From assembly GCF_946221635.1 (NCBI RefSeq), contig NZ_CAMIHB010000004.1:62001-126000 (forward strand): DNA of 64,000 nucleotides, written 5' to 3'. The DNA comes from an uncultured Rhodoferax sp. Its GTDB lineage: Bacteria; Pseudomonadota; Gammaproteobacteria; Burkholderiales; Burkholderiaceae_C. Of this stretch, positions 18,931-27,805 are shown piece by piece (positions within the stretch are counted from its first letter, which is position 1; every line of letters begins with the position of its first letter). Made by a program: the position numbers and the translations under genes. The notes under the pieces are model-generated. The model was not told the origin of the DNA. It saw only the letters and a list, made by a program, of their open reading frames with translations, and searched no databases.

Positions 18931-20814
18931 ATGAACGCACCCGTGATGCAGGGCCTGGCCCTCAACACCCCCAGCTACGTCAAGAACGCCAAACTCATTG
19001 CCTGGGTGGCCGATATGGTGGCCCTGTGCAAACCCCAAGCCGTCTACTGGTGTGACGGCTCCGAAGAGGAATACCAGCGCCTGTGCCAGCAGCTGGTCGA
19101 CGCAGGCACCTTCAAGAAGCTCAACCCCGCCAAGCGCCCCAATAGCTTCCTGGCCTGGTCGGACCCCAGCGATGTGGCCCGCGTGGAAGACCGCACCTAC
19201 ATCTGCTCCGAGCAGAAGGAAAACGCCGGCCCGACCAACAACTGGATGGCCCCGGCCGAGATGCGCGCCCTGCTGCAAACCGGCAAGGACGGCGACAAAG
19301 CCCTGTTTGACGGCTGCATGGCCGGCCGCACCATGTATGTGGTGCCCTTCTCCATGGGCCCGCTGGGCTCGCACATCGCCCACATCGGCATCGAGCTGTC
19401 GGATAGCGCCTATGTGGCCGTGAACCAGCGCATCATGACCCGCATGGGCAAGGCGGTCTACGACGTGCTGGGTGTGGAAGGCGAATTTGTGCCTTGCGTG
19501 CACACCGTGGGGGCGCCGTTGGAAGCGGGCCAGGCCGATGTGAAATGGCCCTGCAACAAGACCAAGTACATCGTCCACTACCCCGAAACCCGCGAGATCT
19601 GGAGCTACGGTTCCGGCTACGGCGGCAACGCCCTGCTGGGCAAGAAGTGCTTTGCGCTGCGCATTGCCTCCACCATGGGCCGCGACCAGGGTTGGCTGGC
19701 CGAGCACATGTTGATTCTGAGCGTGACCAACCCCGCCGGCAAGAAGTACCACGTGGCAGCGGCCTTCCCCAGCGCCTGCGGCAAGACCAATTTCTCGATG
19801 CTGGTTCCGCCCGCCGGCTTCGAGGGCTGGAAAGTCACCACCATCGGCGACGACATCGCCTGGATCAAGCCCAGCGCCGACGGCAAGCTCTACGCCATCA
19901 ACCCCGAGGCGGGTTACTTCGGCGTGGCGCCCGGCACCAACTTCCACACCAACCCCAACTGCATGGCCAGCCTGGACAAGAACGTGATCTTCACGAACGT
20001 GGCCCTGACCGATGACGGCGACGTCTGGTGGGAAGGCATGGAGAAAGACACCGGTGGCCTGCCCGAGCACCTGATCGACTGGCAAGGCAAGGACTGGACG
20101 CCTGCGATTGCCAAGGAAACCGGCGCCAAGGCCGCCCACCCCAACGCCCGCTTCACCGTGGCCGCTGGCAACAACCCCGCGCTGGACAGCCAGTGGGACG
20201 ACGCCAATGGCGTGGCGATCGACGCCTTCATCTTCGGTGGCCGCCGCTCCACCACCGTGCCGCTGGTGACCGAGGCCCGCAACTGGACCGAGGGCGTCTA
20301 CATGGCGGCGACCATGGGCTCGGAAACCACCGCCGCGGCCGTGGGCCAACAGGGCGTGGTGCGCCGCGACCCCTTCGCCATGCTGCCCTTCATGGGCTAC
20401 AACATGAGTGACTACTTCCAGCACTGGCTCCAAATCGGTGCCAAGCTGGCCGCCACCGGTGCCAAGCAGCCCAAGATCTTTACCACCAACTGGTTCCGCA
20501 AGGGCGCGGACGGCAAGTTCGTCTGGCCCGGTTACGGCGAGAACATGCGCGTGCTGAAGTGGATGATCGACCGCATCGAAGGCCAGGCCAGCGGCGTGGA
20601 AACCGGTTTCGGCGTGGCGCCCGCTTATGCCGAAATCAACTGGTCCGGCCTGGATTTCAGCCAAGCCCAGTTCGATACCGTCACCCACCTCAACAAGGAC
20701 GACTGGAAGGCCGAGATCGCCCTGCACACCGAGCTGTTCACCCAGCTCGCGTACCACTTGCCCAAGGAGCTCGAGGAGACCAAGGCCCAGCTGGCGCAGC
20801 GCCTGGCTGCCTGA
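18931..20814 (+). CDS. pckG: Phosphoenolpyruvate carboxykinase (GTP)
   Basis: 627 residues, full length for GTP-dependent PEPCK. Visible are the substrate-binding region (VYWCDGSEEE near 38), the P-loop-like kinase motif AAFPSACGKTNFSM near residue 280 with the reactive hyper-mobile cysteine, the metal-binding GDDIAWIK and the guanine-binding NWFRKG region. It converts oxaloacetate plus GTP to PEP, the first committed step of gluconeogenesis on organic and aromatic acids, which suits the acid-catabolic genes in this window. A strong terminator follows, so it is probably monocistronic. Confidence 0.97.
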   Translation: MNAPVMQGLALNTPSYVKNAKLIAWVADMVALCKPQAVYWCDGSEEEYQRLCQQLVDAGTFKKLNPAKRPNSFLAWSDPSDVARVEDRTYICSEQKENAGPTNNWMAPAEMRALLQTGKDGDKALFDGCMAGRTMYVVPFSMGPLGSHIAHIGIELSDSAYVAVNQRIMTRMGKAVYDVLGVEGEFVPCVHTVGAPLEAGQADVKWPCNKTKYIVHYPETREIWSYGSGYGGNALLGKKCFALRIASTMGRDQGWLAEHMLILSVTNPAGKKYHVAAAFPSACGKTNFSMLVPPAGFEGWKVTTIGDDIAWIKPSADGKLYAINPEAGYFGVAPGTNFHTNPNCMASLDKNVIFTNVALTDDGDVWWEGMEKDTGGLPEHLIDWQGKDWTPAIAKETGAKAAHPNARFTVAAGNNPALDSQWDDANGVAIDAFIFGGRRSTTVPLVTEARNWTEGVYMAATMGSETTAAAVGQQGVVRRDPFAMLPFMGYNMSDYFQHWLQIGAKLAATGAKQPKIFTTNWFRKGADGKFVWPGYGENMRVLKWMIDRIEGQASGVETGFGVAPAYAEINWSGLDFSQAQFDTVTHLNKDDWKAEIALHTELFTQLAYHLPKELEETKAQLAQRLAA

Positions 20815-20860
20815 TTGGGCCACGAGAGCCCCACGGTGCCCGCCGGCACCCGTGGGACAG

Positions 20861-20897
20861 GCAACAAAAAAGCCACCGCGAGGTGGCTTTTTTGTTG
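20861..20897. terminator. Bidirectional terminator
   Basis: A perfect 17-bp inverted repeat (GCAACAAAAAAGCCACC, 4-nt loop, then its complement) with A- and T-runs serves pckG and the converging minus-strand gene. Confidence 0.93.
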
Positions 20898-20936
20898 CTG
20901 CACGCGCCCCAGGGCACGTACCGATCGAAGGGTCTA

Positions 20937-21338
20937 TCAGGCCTGATCGCGGCTGCGTTGCATGGCGTGGCGCAGTTCAGCCATGATGCGGGGGTCGCGG
21001 TGGGCGTATTCCCACATCTTTTCTTCCATGCGGGCTTCCTGCGAAGCGCGCACCCAGCGCATGATCAGGGCCGATGCCATGGAAGACATCTTGCGCAGCG
21101 GAGGAGCCAGCAGGGCCAGGGCGGCGAAGGCCACAGTCCACAGGGCGACCCAGCCCACCAGCAGATGGCCGTCCACCCAGGTGTCAATCACCTGGTCTGC
21201 CACCACCAGCAGGGCGGCCAGAACAGCGGCCAGCAGCATGCCGGCCAGGGTGCGGGAACCTTCGACCTTGGGAGTGGCGGGGCGCTGGGCGGCTGCATCG
21301 GCAGCGGCGAAATACGAGGAAGAGAGTACTTGTGTCAT
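20937..21338 (-). CDS. Two-helix inner-membrane hypothetical protein
   Basis: 133 residues from the ATG at 21338, which has AAGGAG 7 nt upstream. There are two hydrophobic helices (about 34-52 and 60-80) and a C-terminal basic cytoplasmic tail (MEEKMWEYAHRDPRIMAELRHAM). It is divergent from the LysR gene at 21468 and may be its target. No family is named. Confidence 0.65.
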   Translation of the reverse strand: MTQVLSSSYFAAADAAAQRPATPKVEGSRTLAGMLLAAVLAALLVVADQVIDTWVDGHLLVGWVALWTVAFAALALLAPPLRKMSSMASALIMRWVRASQEARMEEKMWEYAHRDPRIMAELRHAMQRSRDQA

Positions 21339-21430
21339 GGTCAACTCCTTGAAAAGGTTGATGCTCACTGGGTTAAATCTTTGAGATGGCTAAATCATAG
21401 GGTTAACCCTCATGCGATTCAACTTTTGCT

Positions 21431-21452
21431 TGGTGATGTTTACCATTCACCA
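21431..21452. promoter_or_regulatory. Candidate LysR operator
   Basis: Inverted repeat TGGTGA-N10-TCACCA lies in the divergent gap, 15 bp before the LysR start. Autoregulatory LysR boxes often sit in such gaps. Confidence 0.45.
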
Positions 21453-21467
21453 GATTTATGATTAAGC

Positions 21468-22424
21468 ATGTCCCCGCTCAATCTGCGCACCTTCGACCTG
21501 AACCTGCTCAAGGTGTTTGACACCGTGATGGCCGAGCGCAGCCTGACCCGGGCGGCCGAGCAACTGGCCCTGACGCAACCCGCCGTGAGCAACGCGCTGC
21601 GCCGCCTGCGCGATGCCTTGGGCGACGAGTTGCTGGTGCGCAAGGGCCGCAGCCTGGAGCCCACGCCGCGCGGGCAGGAGCTGTGGCCCGCCGTGCGCGA
21701 CACCCTGCAGCGTCTGCAGGCCTCGCTGGCGCCTGCCGTGTTCGAGCCGGCCACGGCCGACACCACCTTTGTACTGACCATGGCCGACGCCACGGCTGCC
21801 GAACTCATGCCCGGGCTGGTAGAGGTACTGGCGCGCGATGCGCCCGGCATATCCCTGCGTGTGGTGCCGCTGACCACGCGCGATCCGCGCAAGGTGCTGG
21901 ACGAAGGCGGGGCCGATCTGGCCATCGGCCACTTCCCCGCCGTCATCACCGACCTGACGGCGCGTGCCCAGGCGGGCGCGGCGGAGACCTTCCATCACCA
22001 CCGCCTGTTTGCGGGCGACTATGTCTGCGTCATGCGCAAGGACCACCCGCTGGCGCGCGGCCCGCTTACGCTGGACCGCTTCTGCGCGGCCTCGCACATG
22101 CTGGTGAGTTTTTCCGGGCGGGCCTTCGGCTTCATTGACGAATCGCTGGTCGGCCTCAAGCGCACGCGCCGCGTGGTGCTGACGGTGAACCAGTTCTTCA
22201 CCGCCGGCAAGGTCGTGGTGCATTCCGACCTGCTGACCGTGCTGCCGCGCCACTTTGTCAACGTGACCGGCTATGCCGACGCGCTGGTGACGCGTGAGCT
22301 GCCCTTCGATGTACCCCCCATCCAGGTGGATGCGCTGTGGCACCGGCGCCTGGATGGTGCGGCGCCCCACGTCTGGCTGCGTCAGCAGATCGCCCTGCTG
22401 GGCAACCGCCTGTTTTCCGCATGA
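21468..22424 (+). CDS. LysR-family transcriptional regulator (NodD/NahR-like group)
   Basis: 318 residues. The N-terminal winged HTH (NLLKVFDTVMAERSLTRAAEQLALTQPAVSNALRRLRDALG) is followed by a periplasmic-binding-protein-like effector domain. The LRTFDLNLLKVFD opening is typical of the NodD/NahR/LinR subgroup, which respond to aromatic ligands. The likely target is the divergent membrane-protein gene. Its stop overlaps the start of the phosphoesterase gene (ATGA), so the two are co-translated. Confidence 0.88.
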   Translation: MSPLNLRTFDLNLLKVFDTVMAERSLTRAAEQLALTQPAVSNALRRLRDALGDELLVRKGRSLEPTPRGQELWPAVRDTLQRLQASLAPAVFEPATADTTFVLTMADATAAELMPGLVEVLARDAPGISLRVVPLTTRDPRKVLDEGGADLAIGHFPAVITDLTARAQAGAAETFHHHRLFAGDYVCVMRKDHPLARGPLTLDRFCAASHMLVSFSGRAFGFIDESLVGLKRTRRVVLTVNQFFTAGKVVVHSDLLTVLPRHFVNVTGYADALVTRELPFDVPPIQVDALWHRRLDGAAPHVWLRQQIALLGNRLFSA

Positions 22425-23227
22425 AGATCCAGCTACTGTCTGACCTGCACCTCGAAGGCAACCCGCACTGGCAGGCCCAGCCCCTGCCCGGCGCCGACCT
22501 GCTGGTACTCGCCGGCGATGTGGGCTCCTACCAGACCGGCTCGCAGCTCACCGACGAGGACTTTGGCCTGGGCCGCTTCTCGCCGCTGCACGGCTGGCCC
22601 ACGCCTGTGGTCTTTGTGCCGGGCAACCACGAGTACGACGGCCTGGACTTTGACGCGGCCCACGCCCGCCTGCGCGCCAGCTGCGCGCGGCTGGGCATTC
22701 TCTGGCTGGAGCGCGAGACACTGGTGATGCACGGCGTGCGCCTGCTGGGCACCACGCTGTGGAGCGACTTTGATGCGCTGGCCGTGCACGCGCCCGAGGC
22801 CCAGCGCCTCAAGGCGCGCGACAAGGCCTACCGCGCCGCCAACTACTACCTGAAGAAGACGCTGACCACGCGCCATGGCGAACCCTGGCTGGCCGAGGGC
22901 CTGCGCGAGCAGGCACTGGTCTGCCAGGACTGGCTGCGCGCAGCGCTGGCCACACCGTTTGACGGCCCCACGGTGGTCATCACCCACTTTGCGCCCAGCC
23001 TGCACAGCGCCGACCCGCGCTACGGCCTGGTGCCGGGCACCGCGGGCTTCTGCAATGCGCTGGACGAGCTGCTGCCCTACGCCCAGCTCTGGCTGCACGG
23101 CCACCTGCATGCGCCCAGCGACTACCGCGTGGGCCACTGCCGTGTGGTGGCCAACCCGCTGGGCTATGCGCGCAAGAACGAGCAGTTGGGCTACCGGCCC
23201 GATCTTTTGATAGAAATCAGCCCCTAG
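22421..23227 (+). CDS. Metallophosphoesterase (calcineurin-like)
   Basis: 268 residues from the ATG at 22421, overlapping the LysR stop. All dinuclear-metal motifs are present: SDLHLE (D-x-H, residues 7-12), LAGDVG, PGNHEYD (GNHE), ITHFAPS and LHGHLHAPSDY (GHxH). There is no signal peptide, so it is cytoplasmic. The substrate is unknown. The last residues and the TAG stop (23225-23227) are in a dispersed repeat copy. Confidence 0.85.
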   Translation: MKIQLLSDLHLEGNPHWQAQPLPGADLLVLAGDVGSYQTGSQLTDEDFGLGRFSPLHGWPTPVVFVPGNHEYDGLDFDAAHARLRASCARLGILWLERETLVMHGVRLLGTTLWSDFDALAVHAPEAQRLKARDKAYRAANYYLKKTLTTRHGEPWLAEGLREQALVCQDWLRAALATPFDGPTVVITHFAPSLHSADPRYGLVPGTAGFCNALDELLPYAQLWLHGHLHAPSDYRVGHCRVVANPLGYARKNEQLGYRPDLLIEISP

Positions 23228-23267
23228 CCCTTATGGAATGTGCGCAAGCAGCTATGAAATCAGGAGC
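23219..23267 (-). repeat. Dispersed repeat, copy 4
   Basis: On the minus strand it reads ATAGCTGCTTGCGCA followed by AAGGGCTAGGGGCT. It supplies the stop codon of the metallophosphoesterase gene and lies between converging genes. Confidence 0.85.
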
Positions 23268-23276
23268 GATTTGCCA

Positions 23277-24161
23277 CTAAAGCATAGGCGCTTCTGCCAC
23301 GCGCAGAAAGCTGGCGAAGCGCGGAATGCCTTTGTCGGTCACGCCACGGTAGCGGTAGGTCACCCAGGCGCCCACGGGCGGTGGGGCGGCGCGCTCTGCG
23401 TCGCTGAAGCCCGTGCCCAGCTTGAAGCGTTGCGCGGGCCGGCCTTCCTGGGCCGGCAGCTCCAGCCATAGCGCACCCAGGCGACCTGCGTGCTTGCCGG
23501 TGCCCGCCACCTGGCCGACCACGCGCGCCTCGGCATCGTCAAAGGGTTTGAACTTGCGCAGGTCGTCGCTGCGGCGGGCGGCGTACACCGCGCTGCCCCG
23601 GTGCAGCACCAGCCCTTCGCCACCGGCGCGTACCACCGCGTCCAGTTGCGCCCGCAGGGCGGCGGCGGTGGTCGCGGGCGTCTGCGCCACCGGCTCCACC
23701 CAGGCCTGCCCGAGTGCGGCCACCTGCTGCTGCAACACCGGCAGACGCGCGTTGAAGGCCCCGCCCTGCGCAGGCAGGTCAAACACCATGAAGCGCAGGG
23801 CGCACCAAGCCGTGTCGTCCGGCGTTTGCTGGCGCACAGTGGACACGGCCTGGCTGAACGTCCCGCGCCCGGCCCAGAGCTCACCTTCCATCGGCGTGGT
23901 GGGCCAGCCGGCGGTGAACCAGGCGGGCGCGGCGATGGGGTGGCCGGCGCGGGTCAGCAGGCGCTGGCCGTCCCAGTAGCCGCGCACGCCATCGTATTTC
24001 TCGCTGACCCAGAAGCCCGTCGGGTCGCTGCGGCCGTCGTACACAGTGGCCAGCATCAGCGGCGGGGCGCTGGCGGCCTGCGCAATACCTGCCCGTGGCA
24101 GAACAGCAGCGCCCAAGGCGCAGACCACGTGGCGGCGTGAAATCTCTGTGGCATGGCGCAT
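23277..24161 (-). CDS. Exported ATP-dependent DNA ligase (LigE-like)
   Basis: 294 residues from the ATG at 24161 with a GGGGAAGG ribosome site. The N-terminus is a signal peptide (about 1-29, cleavage after AQA) with a twin arginine (S-R-R-H-V-V). The adenylation domain starts around residue 55: EKYDGVRGYWDG holds the nucleotidyl-lysine motif K-x-D-G, MEGELWAG is motif III, GEGLVLH motif IV and LRKFKPF motif V. A C-terminal OB-fold follows (VVGQVAGTGKHAGRLGAL). Such minimal ligases with leader peptides (LigE) occur in Gram-negatives, often competent ones, and seal nicks outside the cytoplasm. It converges on the phosphoesterase gene and is divergent from uspA. Confidence 0.87.
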   Translation of the reverse strand: MRHATEISRRHVVCALGAAVLPRAGIAQAASAPPLMLATVYDGRSDPTGFWVSEKYDGVRGYWDGQRLLTRAGHPIAAPAWFTAGWPTTPMEGELWAGRGTFSQAVSTVRQQTPDDTAWCALRFMVFDLPAQGGAFNARLPVLQQQVAALGQAWVEPVAQTPATTAAALRAQLDAVVRAGGEGLVLHRGSAVYAARRSDDLRKFKPFDDAEARVVGQVAGTGKHAGRLGALWLELPAQEGRPAQRFKLGTGFSDAERAAPPPVGAWVTYRYRGVTDKGIPRFASFLRVAEAPML

Positions 24162-24256
24162 GGCCTTCCCCCCTCTTTTTTTGTGGTGTTTGATGTGACG
24201 CAGAACCGGCACCCGCGTGCCGCTTAGACTGGGCATTTCACCCAAGGAGCGGACGC

Positions 24257-24679
24257 ATGAAAATTCTATTGGCAGTCGACGGCAGCGCGTACAGCAAGAA
24301 GATGCTGGCCTATCTGGGCACCCACGAGGCCCTGCTCTCCCCCAGCCACGACTACACCGTGTTCACCGCCCAGCCCGACCTGCCCGCACGCGCCAAGGCC
24401 GCCGTGGGCAAGGAGATCGTGAAGAGCTACCAGACCGAAGAGGCCGAGAAGGTGCTGGGCCCGGTGGCCAAGTTCCTGCAGCGCCACGGCATCAACGCCA
24501 AGAGCGAATGGAAGGTGGGCCCCGCCGGCACCGCCATTGCCAAGCTGGCCGAGAGCGGCAAGTTCGACCTGGTGGTGCTGGGCTCGCACGGCCATGGCGC
24601 TTTGGGCAACCTGGTGATGGGCTCGGTGGCGACCCAGGTGCTGGCGAACTGCAAGGTGCCGGCGCTGCTGGTGCGCTAG
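24257..24679 (+). CDS. Universal stress protein, UspA family
   Basis: 140 residues, a single Usp domain. It has the N-terminal MKILLAVDGS strand with Asp and the ATP-binding G-x2-G-x9-G-(S/T) pattern (GSHGHGALGNLVMGSVAT), so it is likely an ATP-binding Usp. It is cytoplasmic. CAAGGAG lies 7 nt upstream. It is probably monocistronic, divergent from the LigE gene. Confidence 0.92.
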   Translation: MKILLAVDGSAYSKKMLAYLGTHEALLSPSHDYTVFTAQPDLPARAKAAVGKEIVKSYQTEEAEKVLGPVAKFLQRHGINAKSEWKVGPAGTAIAKLAESGKFDLVVLGSHGHGALGNLVMGSVATQVLANCKVPALLVR

Positions 24680-24704
24680 GCGCCCAGCACCGGCTGCGCC
24701 AGCG

Positions 24705-25688
24705 TTACCAGCGCTGGTGCACCAAGGGCTTGGCGTAGCGGGCGTAGATGTCCGCCAGCGCCTGCATGGTGGCGTCGCTGAGCGGCGGCAGGTCGGCCGC
24801 GGCCACGTTGTCTTGCACCTGCGCCGGATTCTTGCCACCGGGGATGGTGCAGGTCACGGCCGGGTGCATCTGGATCCAGCGCAACGCCATCTGCGCCATG
24901 CTCATGCCCGCGGGCACCAGCGGGCGCATGGCCTCCACGGCCTCCAAGCCGACGTTGAAATCCAACCCCGAGAAGGTCTCGCCCTTGTCAAAGGCCGCGC
25001 CCTCGCGGTTGAAGCCGCGGTGGTCGTCGGCCGCAAAGGTGCTCTGCGTGCTCATCTTGCCGCTGAGCAGGCCGCTGGACAGCGGCAGGCGCGCCAGGAT
25101 GCCCACGCCGCGTTTTTGCGTCTGCTCGAACAGCAGCTCGGCCGGGCGCTGGCGGAACAGGTTGTAGATGATCTGCACGCTCTGCACACCGGGGTACTCG
25201 ATGGCCTTGAGCGCCTCTTCCACCTTCTCCACGCTCACGCCGTAGTGGCGCAGCTTGCCGGCTTTCACCAAGTCGTCCAGGATGCCGAAGACTTCGGGCA
25301 TGTAGAACACTTCGGTGGGCGGGCAGTGCAGCTGCAGCAGGTCGATGGCCTCGGTGTTGAGGTTTTGCAGGCTGCGTTCCACAAAGGCGGTGAGGTTGGC
25401 GCGCGTGAAGCCGGCGGCCACATGCGGGTCCAGCCGGCGGCCGGCCTTGGTGGCAACAAAGAAGGGCTCGCTGCGCTCCTGGCGCAGGCGGGCCAGCAGG
25501 CGTTCGCTGCGGCCGTCGCCATACACATCGGCGGTGTCGAAGAAGTTGACGCCCAAATCCAGCGCACGGTGCAGCGCGGCCATGGAGTCGGCGTCGTCCA
25601 CCGCGCCCCAGGTGCCGCCTATGGCCCAGGCGCCGAAGCTGACGGTTGAAATGTTCCAGCCGGTGCGGCCCAGGGGACGGTATTGCAT
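24705..25688 (-). CDS. Aldo/keto reductase
   Basis: 327 residues, a complete AKR barrel. The catalytic tetrad is visible: D51 and Y56 in DTADVYGDG, K81 in ATKAG, H121 in LLQLHCPP. It reduces carbonyls or oxidises sugars with NADP(H). It ends the stretch just downstream of the sugar ABC transporter genes on the same strand, separated by a repeat copy, so a role in sugar oxidation is possible but not shown. Confidence 0.88.
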   Translation of the reverse strand: MQYRPLGRTGWNISTVSFGAWAIGGTWGAVDDADSMAALHRALDLGVNFFDTADVYGDGRSERLLARLRQERSEPFFVATKAGRRLDPHVAAGFTRANLTAFVERSLQNLNTEAIDLLQLHCPPTEVFYMPEVFGILDDLVKAGKLRHYGVSVEKVEEALKAIEYPGVQSVQIIYNLFRQRPAELLFEQTQKRGVGILARLPLSSGLLSGKMSTQSTFAADDHRGFNREGAAFDKGETFSGLDFNVGLEAVEAMRPLVPAGMSMAQMALRWIQMHPAVTCTIPGGKNPAQVQDNVAAADLPPLSDATMQALADIYARYAKPLVHQRW

Positions 25689-25708
25689 AGAGGGTATCCG
25701 TTCAATTT

Positions 25709-25757
25709 GCTATGGTTTCAGGAGCTATCCGCGCAATATTTACGCGGGCTAGCAGCC
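25709..25757 (+). repeat. Dispersed repeat, copy 5
   Basis: GCTAT, then GAGCTATCCGCGCA, then ACGCGGGCTAGCAGCC. It is intergenic, between the aldo/keto reductase and the YjfF-like permease. Confidence 0.85.
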
Positions 25758-25772
25758 AATTTAACCTAAAAC

Positions 25773-26741
25773 CTATGCCCCTGGTTTGCGCCCGGCTTCA
25801 AACACCCGCTGCAGCACGCAGAACACGAAGAGCAGCGCACCGATGACGATGCGCGTCCACCAGGAGCTCAAGGAGCCGTCGAACATGAGGAGGGTCTGGA
25901 TGACCCCCAGCGTGAGCACGCCAAACAGCGTGCCTGCGACATAGCCCACACCGCCGCTGAGCAGCGTGCCCCCGATCACCACGGCGGCGATCGCGTCCAG
26001 CTCCAGCCCCACGGCATGCAGGCCGTAGCCCGAGAGCATGTAGAAGGTGAACACCACGCCACCCAGCGCGGCGCAGAAGCCGCTCAGGGCGTAGACCATG
26101 ACGTTGGTGCGCGCCACCGGCAGGCCCATGAGCACGGCCGAGTGTTCCGACCCGCCAATGGCGTAGACGGTGCGGCCGAACTCGGTGCCGTGGGCGATGA
26201 ACACTGCCGCGCCCAGCACCAGCAGGGCCAGGATGGCACTGATGGACACCATGGGCCCCTCGGACCAGAGGTGGATGCGGGTCTGCGCCAGCACGGTGTA
26301 GGCCTCGTCGGTGATGCTGATGGAGTCGATGCTGATGAGGTAGCACAGCCCCCGCGCCAGGAACATGCCGGCCAGCGTGACGATGAAGGGCTGCAGGCGG
26401 AAGCGCTGGATCAGCCAGCCCATGAAGGCGCCGAACAAGGTGCCCATGCACAGCACCAGCGGGATGGCGGCTACCAGGTTCCAGTGCAGGTGCTGCACCA
26501 GCTTGGCCAGCACAATGGTGCTGAGCGCCACGACCGAGCCCACCGACAGGTCGATGCCGCCGGACAGGATGACAAAGGTCATGCCCACCGCCACGATGAC
26601 CAGGAAGGCGTTGTCGATCAGCAGGTTGAGGAACACCTGGGCCGAGAAGAAGCCGGTGTAGGACACGCCGCCGAACACCGACATGGCGGCGAACAGCGAG
26701 ACGGTGGCCGCCAGGGGAATGTATTTGCTCTGGAACTTCAT
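25773..26741 (-). CDS. yjfF: Sugar ABC transporter permease, YjfF type
   Basis: 322 residues from the ATG at 26741; the frame runs on upstream only as an overlap with the next gene. There are about nine membrane helices and the BPD_transp_2 signature VGMTFVILSGGIDLSVGSVVALS near residue 60, with GGTLLSGGVG toward the C-terminus. It pairs with the YtfT-like permease; the E. coli YtfQRT-YjfF system imports galactofuranose. The start overlaps the ytfT stop by 4 nt (ATGA). Confidence 0.88.
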   Translation of the reverse strand: MKFQSKYIPLAATVSLFAAMSVFGGVSYTGFFSAQVFLNLLIDNAFLVIVAVGMTFVILSGGIDLSVGSVVALSTIVLAKLVQHLHWNLVAAIPLVLCMGTLFGAFMGWLIQRFRLQPFIVTLAGMFLARGLCYLISIDSISITDEAYTVLAQTRIHLWSEGPMVSISAILALLVLGAAVFIAHGTEFGRTVYAIGGSEHSAVLMGLPVARTNVMVYALSGFCAALGGVVFTFYMLSGYGLHAVGLELDAIAAVVIGGTLLSGGVGYVAGTLFGVLTLGVIQTLLMFDGSLSSWWTRIVIGALLFVFCVLQRVFEAGRKPGA

Positions 26742-27805
26742 GCGTGGCTCCCGGTCTGGGGGCGCACCACCCAGCCGCGCACGGCGCGGCGGAATTCTGC
26801 GGACTGCATCAGCATCACCACAAACACGACGGCGGCCTTGACCACCAGGTTGATCTCGGGCGGTACGCCGATGGAATAGATGGTGGAGGTCAGCGTCTGG
26901 ATGATGAGGGCACCGATCATGCTGCCCGCCAGGCTGAAACGCCCGCCGGTGAGCAGGGTACCGCCCAGCGTGACGGCCAGGATGGCGTCCAGCTCTAGCA
27001 GGTTGCCCGCGTTGTTGCCATCCGCGCTCTTGACGTTGGAGCTGATGATGAGCCCGGCAATGCCTGCAGTGAGGCCGCAGAAGGCGTACACGCAGATGCT
27101 GATGAGGCGCTCGCGCACCCCGGCCACGCGGGCCGCAGCGGGGTTGATGCCGATGGCCTGGATGAACAGGCCCAGCGCGGTGCGCGTGACGGCCAGGTGC
27201 ATCAGCAGGTAGACAAAGCCCGCAATGAAGAGCGCAAACGGCAAGCCCCAGAGGTAGCCGCTGCCAATGTAGAAATACGGCGGGTAGTAGACGGTGACGA
27301 TCTGCCCGTCGGTCAGCAGCTGCGCCACACCGCGGCCCGCCACCATGAGGATCAACGTGGCAATGATGGGCTGCAGGCCGATCTTGGCCACCAGCAAGCC
27401 GTTCCACAGCCCGCACACCAAAGCTGTGGCCAGCGCGCAGAGAATGGCCACCGACATGGGAAAGCGGCTCACATGCTGGGGCACGCCATCGGTGATGACC
27501 AGCTTGCCGCCCACCATGAGTGCGGCCACCGCCGCGCTGATGGCCACGGTGGCGCCCACGGAAATGTCGATGCCGCGGGTGGCGATGACCAAGGTCATGC
27601 CCAGCGACACCAGCATCAAGGGCGCAGCGCGGTTGAGGATGTCGATGACGCTGCCGTACAGGTGACCGTCGCGCCATTGCAGCATCCAGAAGCCCGGGTT
27701 CAGGCTGGCGTTGACCATGAGGATCAGCACCAGCGTGACCAGGGGCCAGAACAGGGAGTGCGCCTGGGCGCGCTTCCACCAGGGGAGTGTGCCTGCCGTG
27801 CTCAT
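26738..27805 (-). CDS. ytfT: Sugar ABC transporter permease, YtfT type
   Basis: 355 residues, multi-pass inner-membrane protein of the BPD_transp_2 family. Signature LGMTLVIATRGIDISVGATVAIS is near residue 75, with GGTLLTGGRFSLAGS further on. It overlaps the ATPase stop by 4 nt and the next permease start by 4 nt, so translation is coupled. It forms the channel with YjfF. Confidence 0.88.
   Translation of the reverse strand: MSTAGTLPWWKRAQAHSLFWPLVTLVLILMVNASLNPGFWMLQWRDGHLYGSVIDILNRAAPLMLVSLGMTLVIATRGIDISVGATVAISAAVAALMVGGKLVITDGVPQHVSRFPMSVAILCALATALVCGLWNGLLVAKIGLQPIIATLILMVAGRGVAQLLTDGQIVTVYYPPYFYIGSGYLWGLPFALFIAGFVYLLMHLAVTRTALGLFIQAIGINPAAARVAGVRERLISICVYAFCGLTAGIAGLIISSNVKSADGNNAGNLLELDAILAVTLGGTLLTGGRFSLAGSMIGALIIQTLTSTIYSIGVPPEINLVVKAAVVFVVMLMQSAEFRRAVRGWVVRPQTGSHA

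Noticed and set aside
18853..20823. Long minus-strand frame opposite pckG
   Set aside because: Antisense shadow; pckG itself has all its catalytic motifs, a ribosome site and a terminator.
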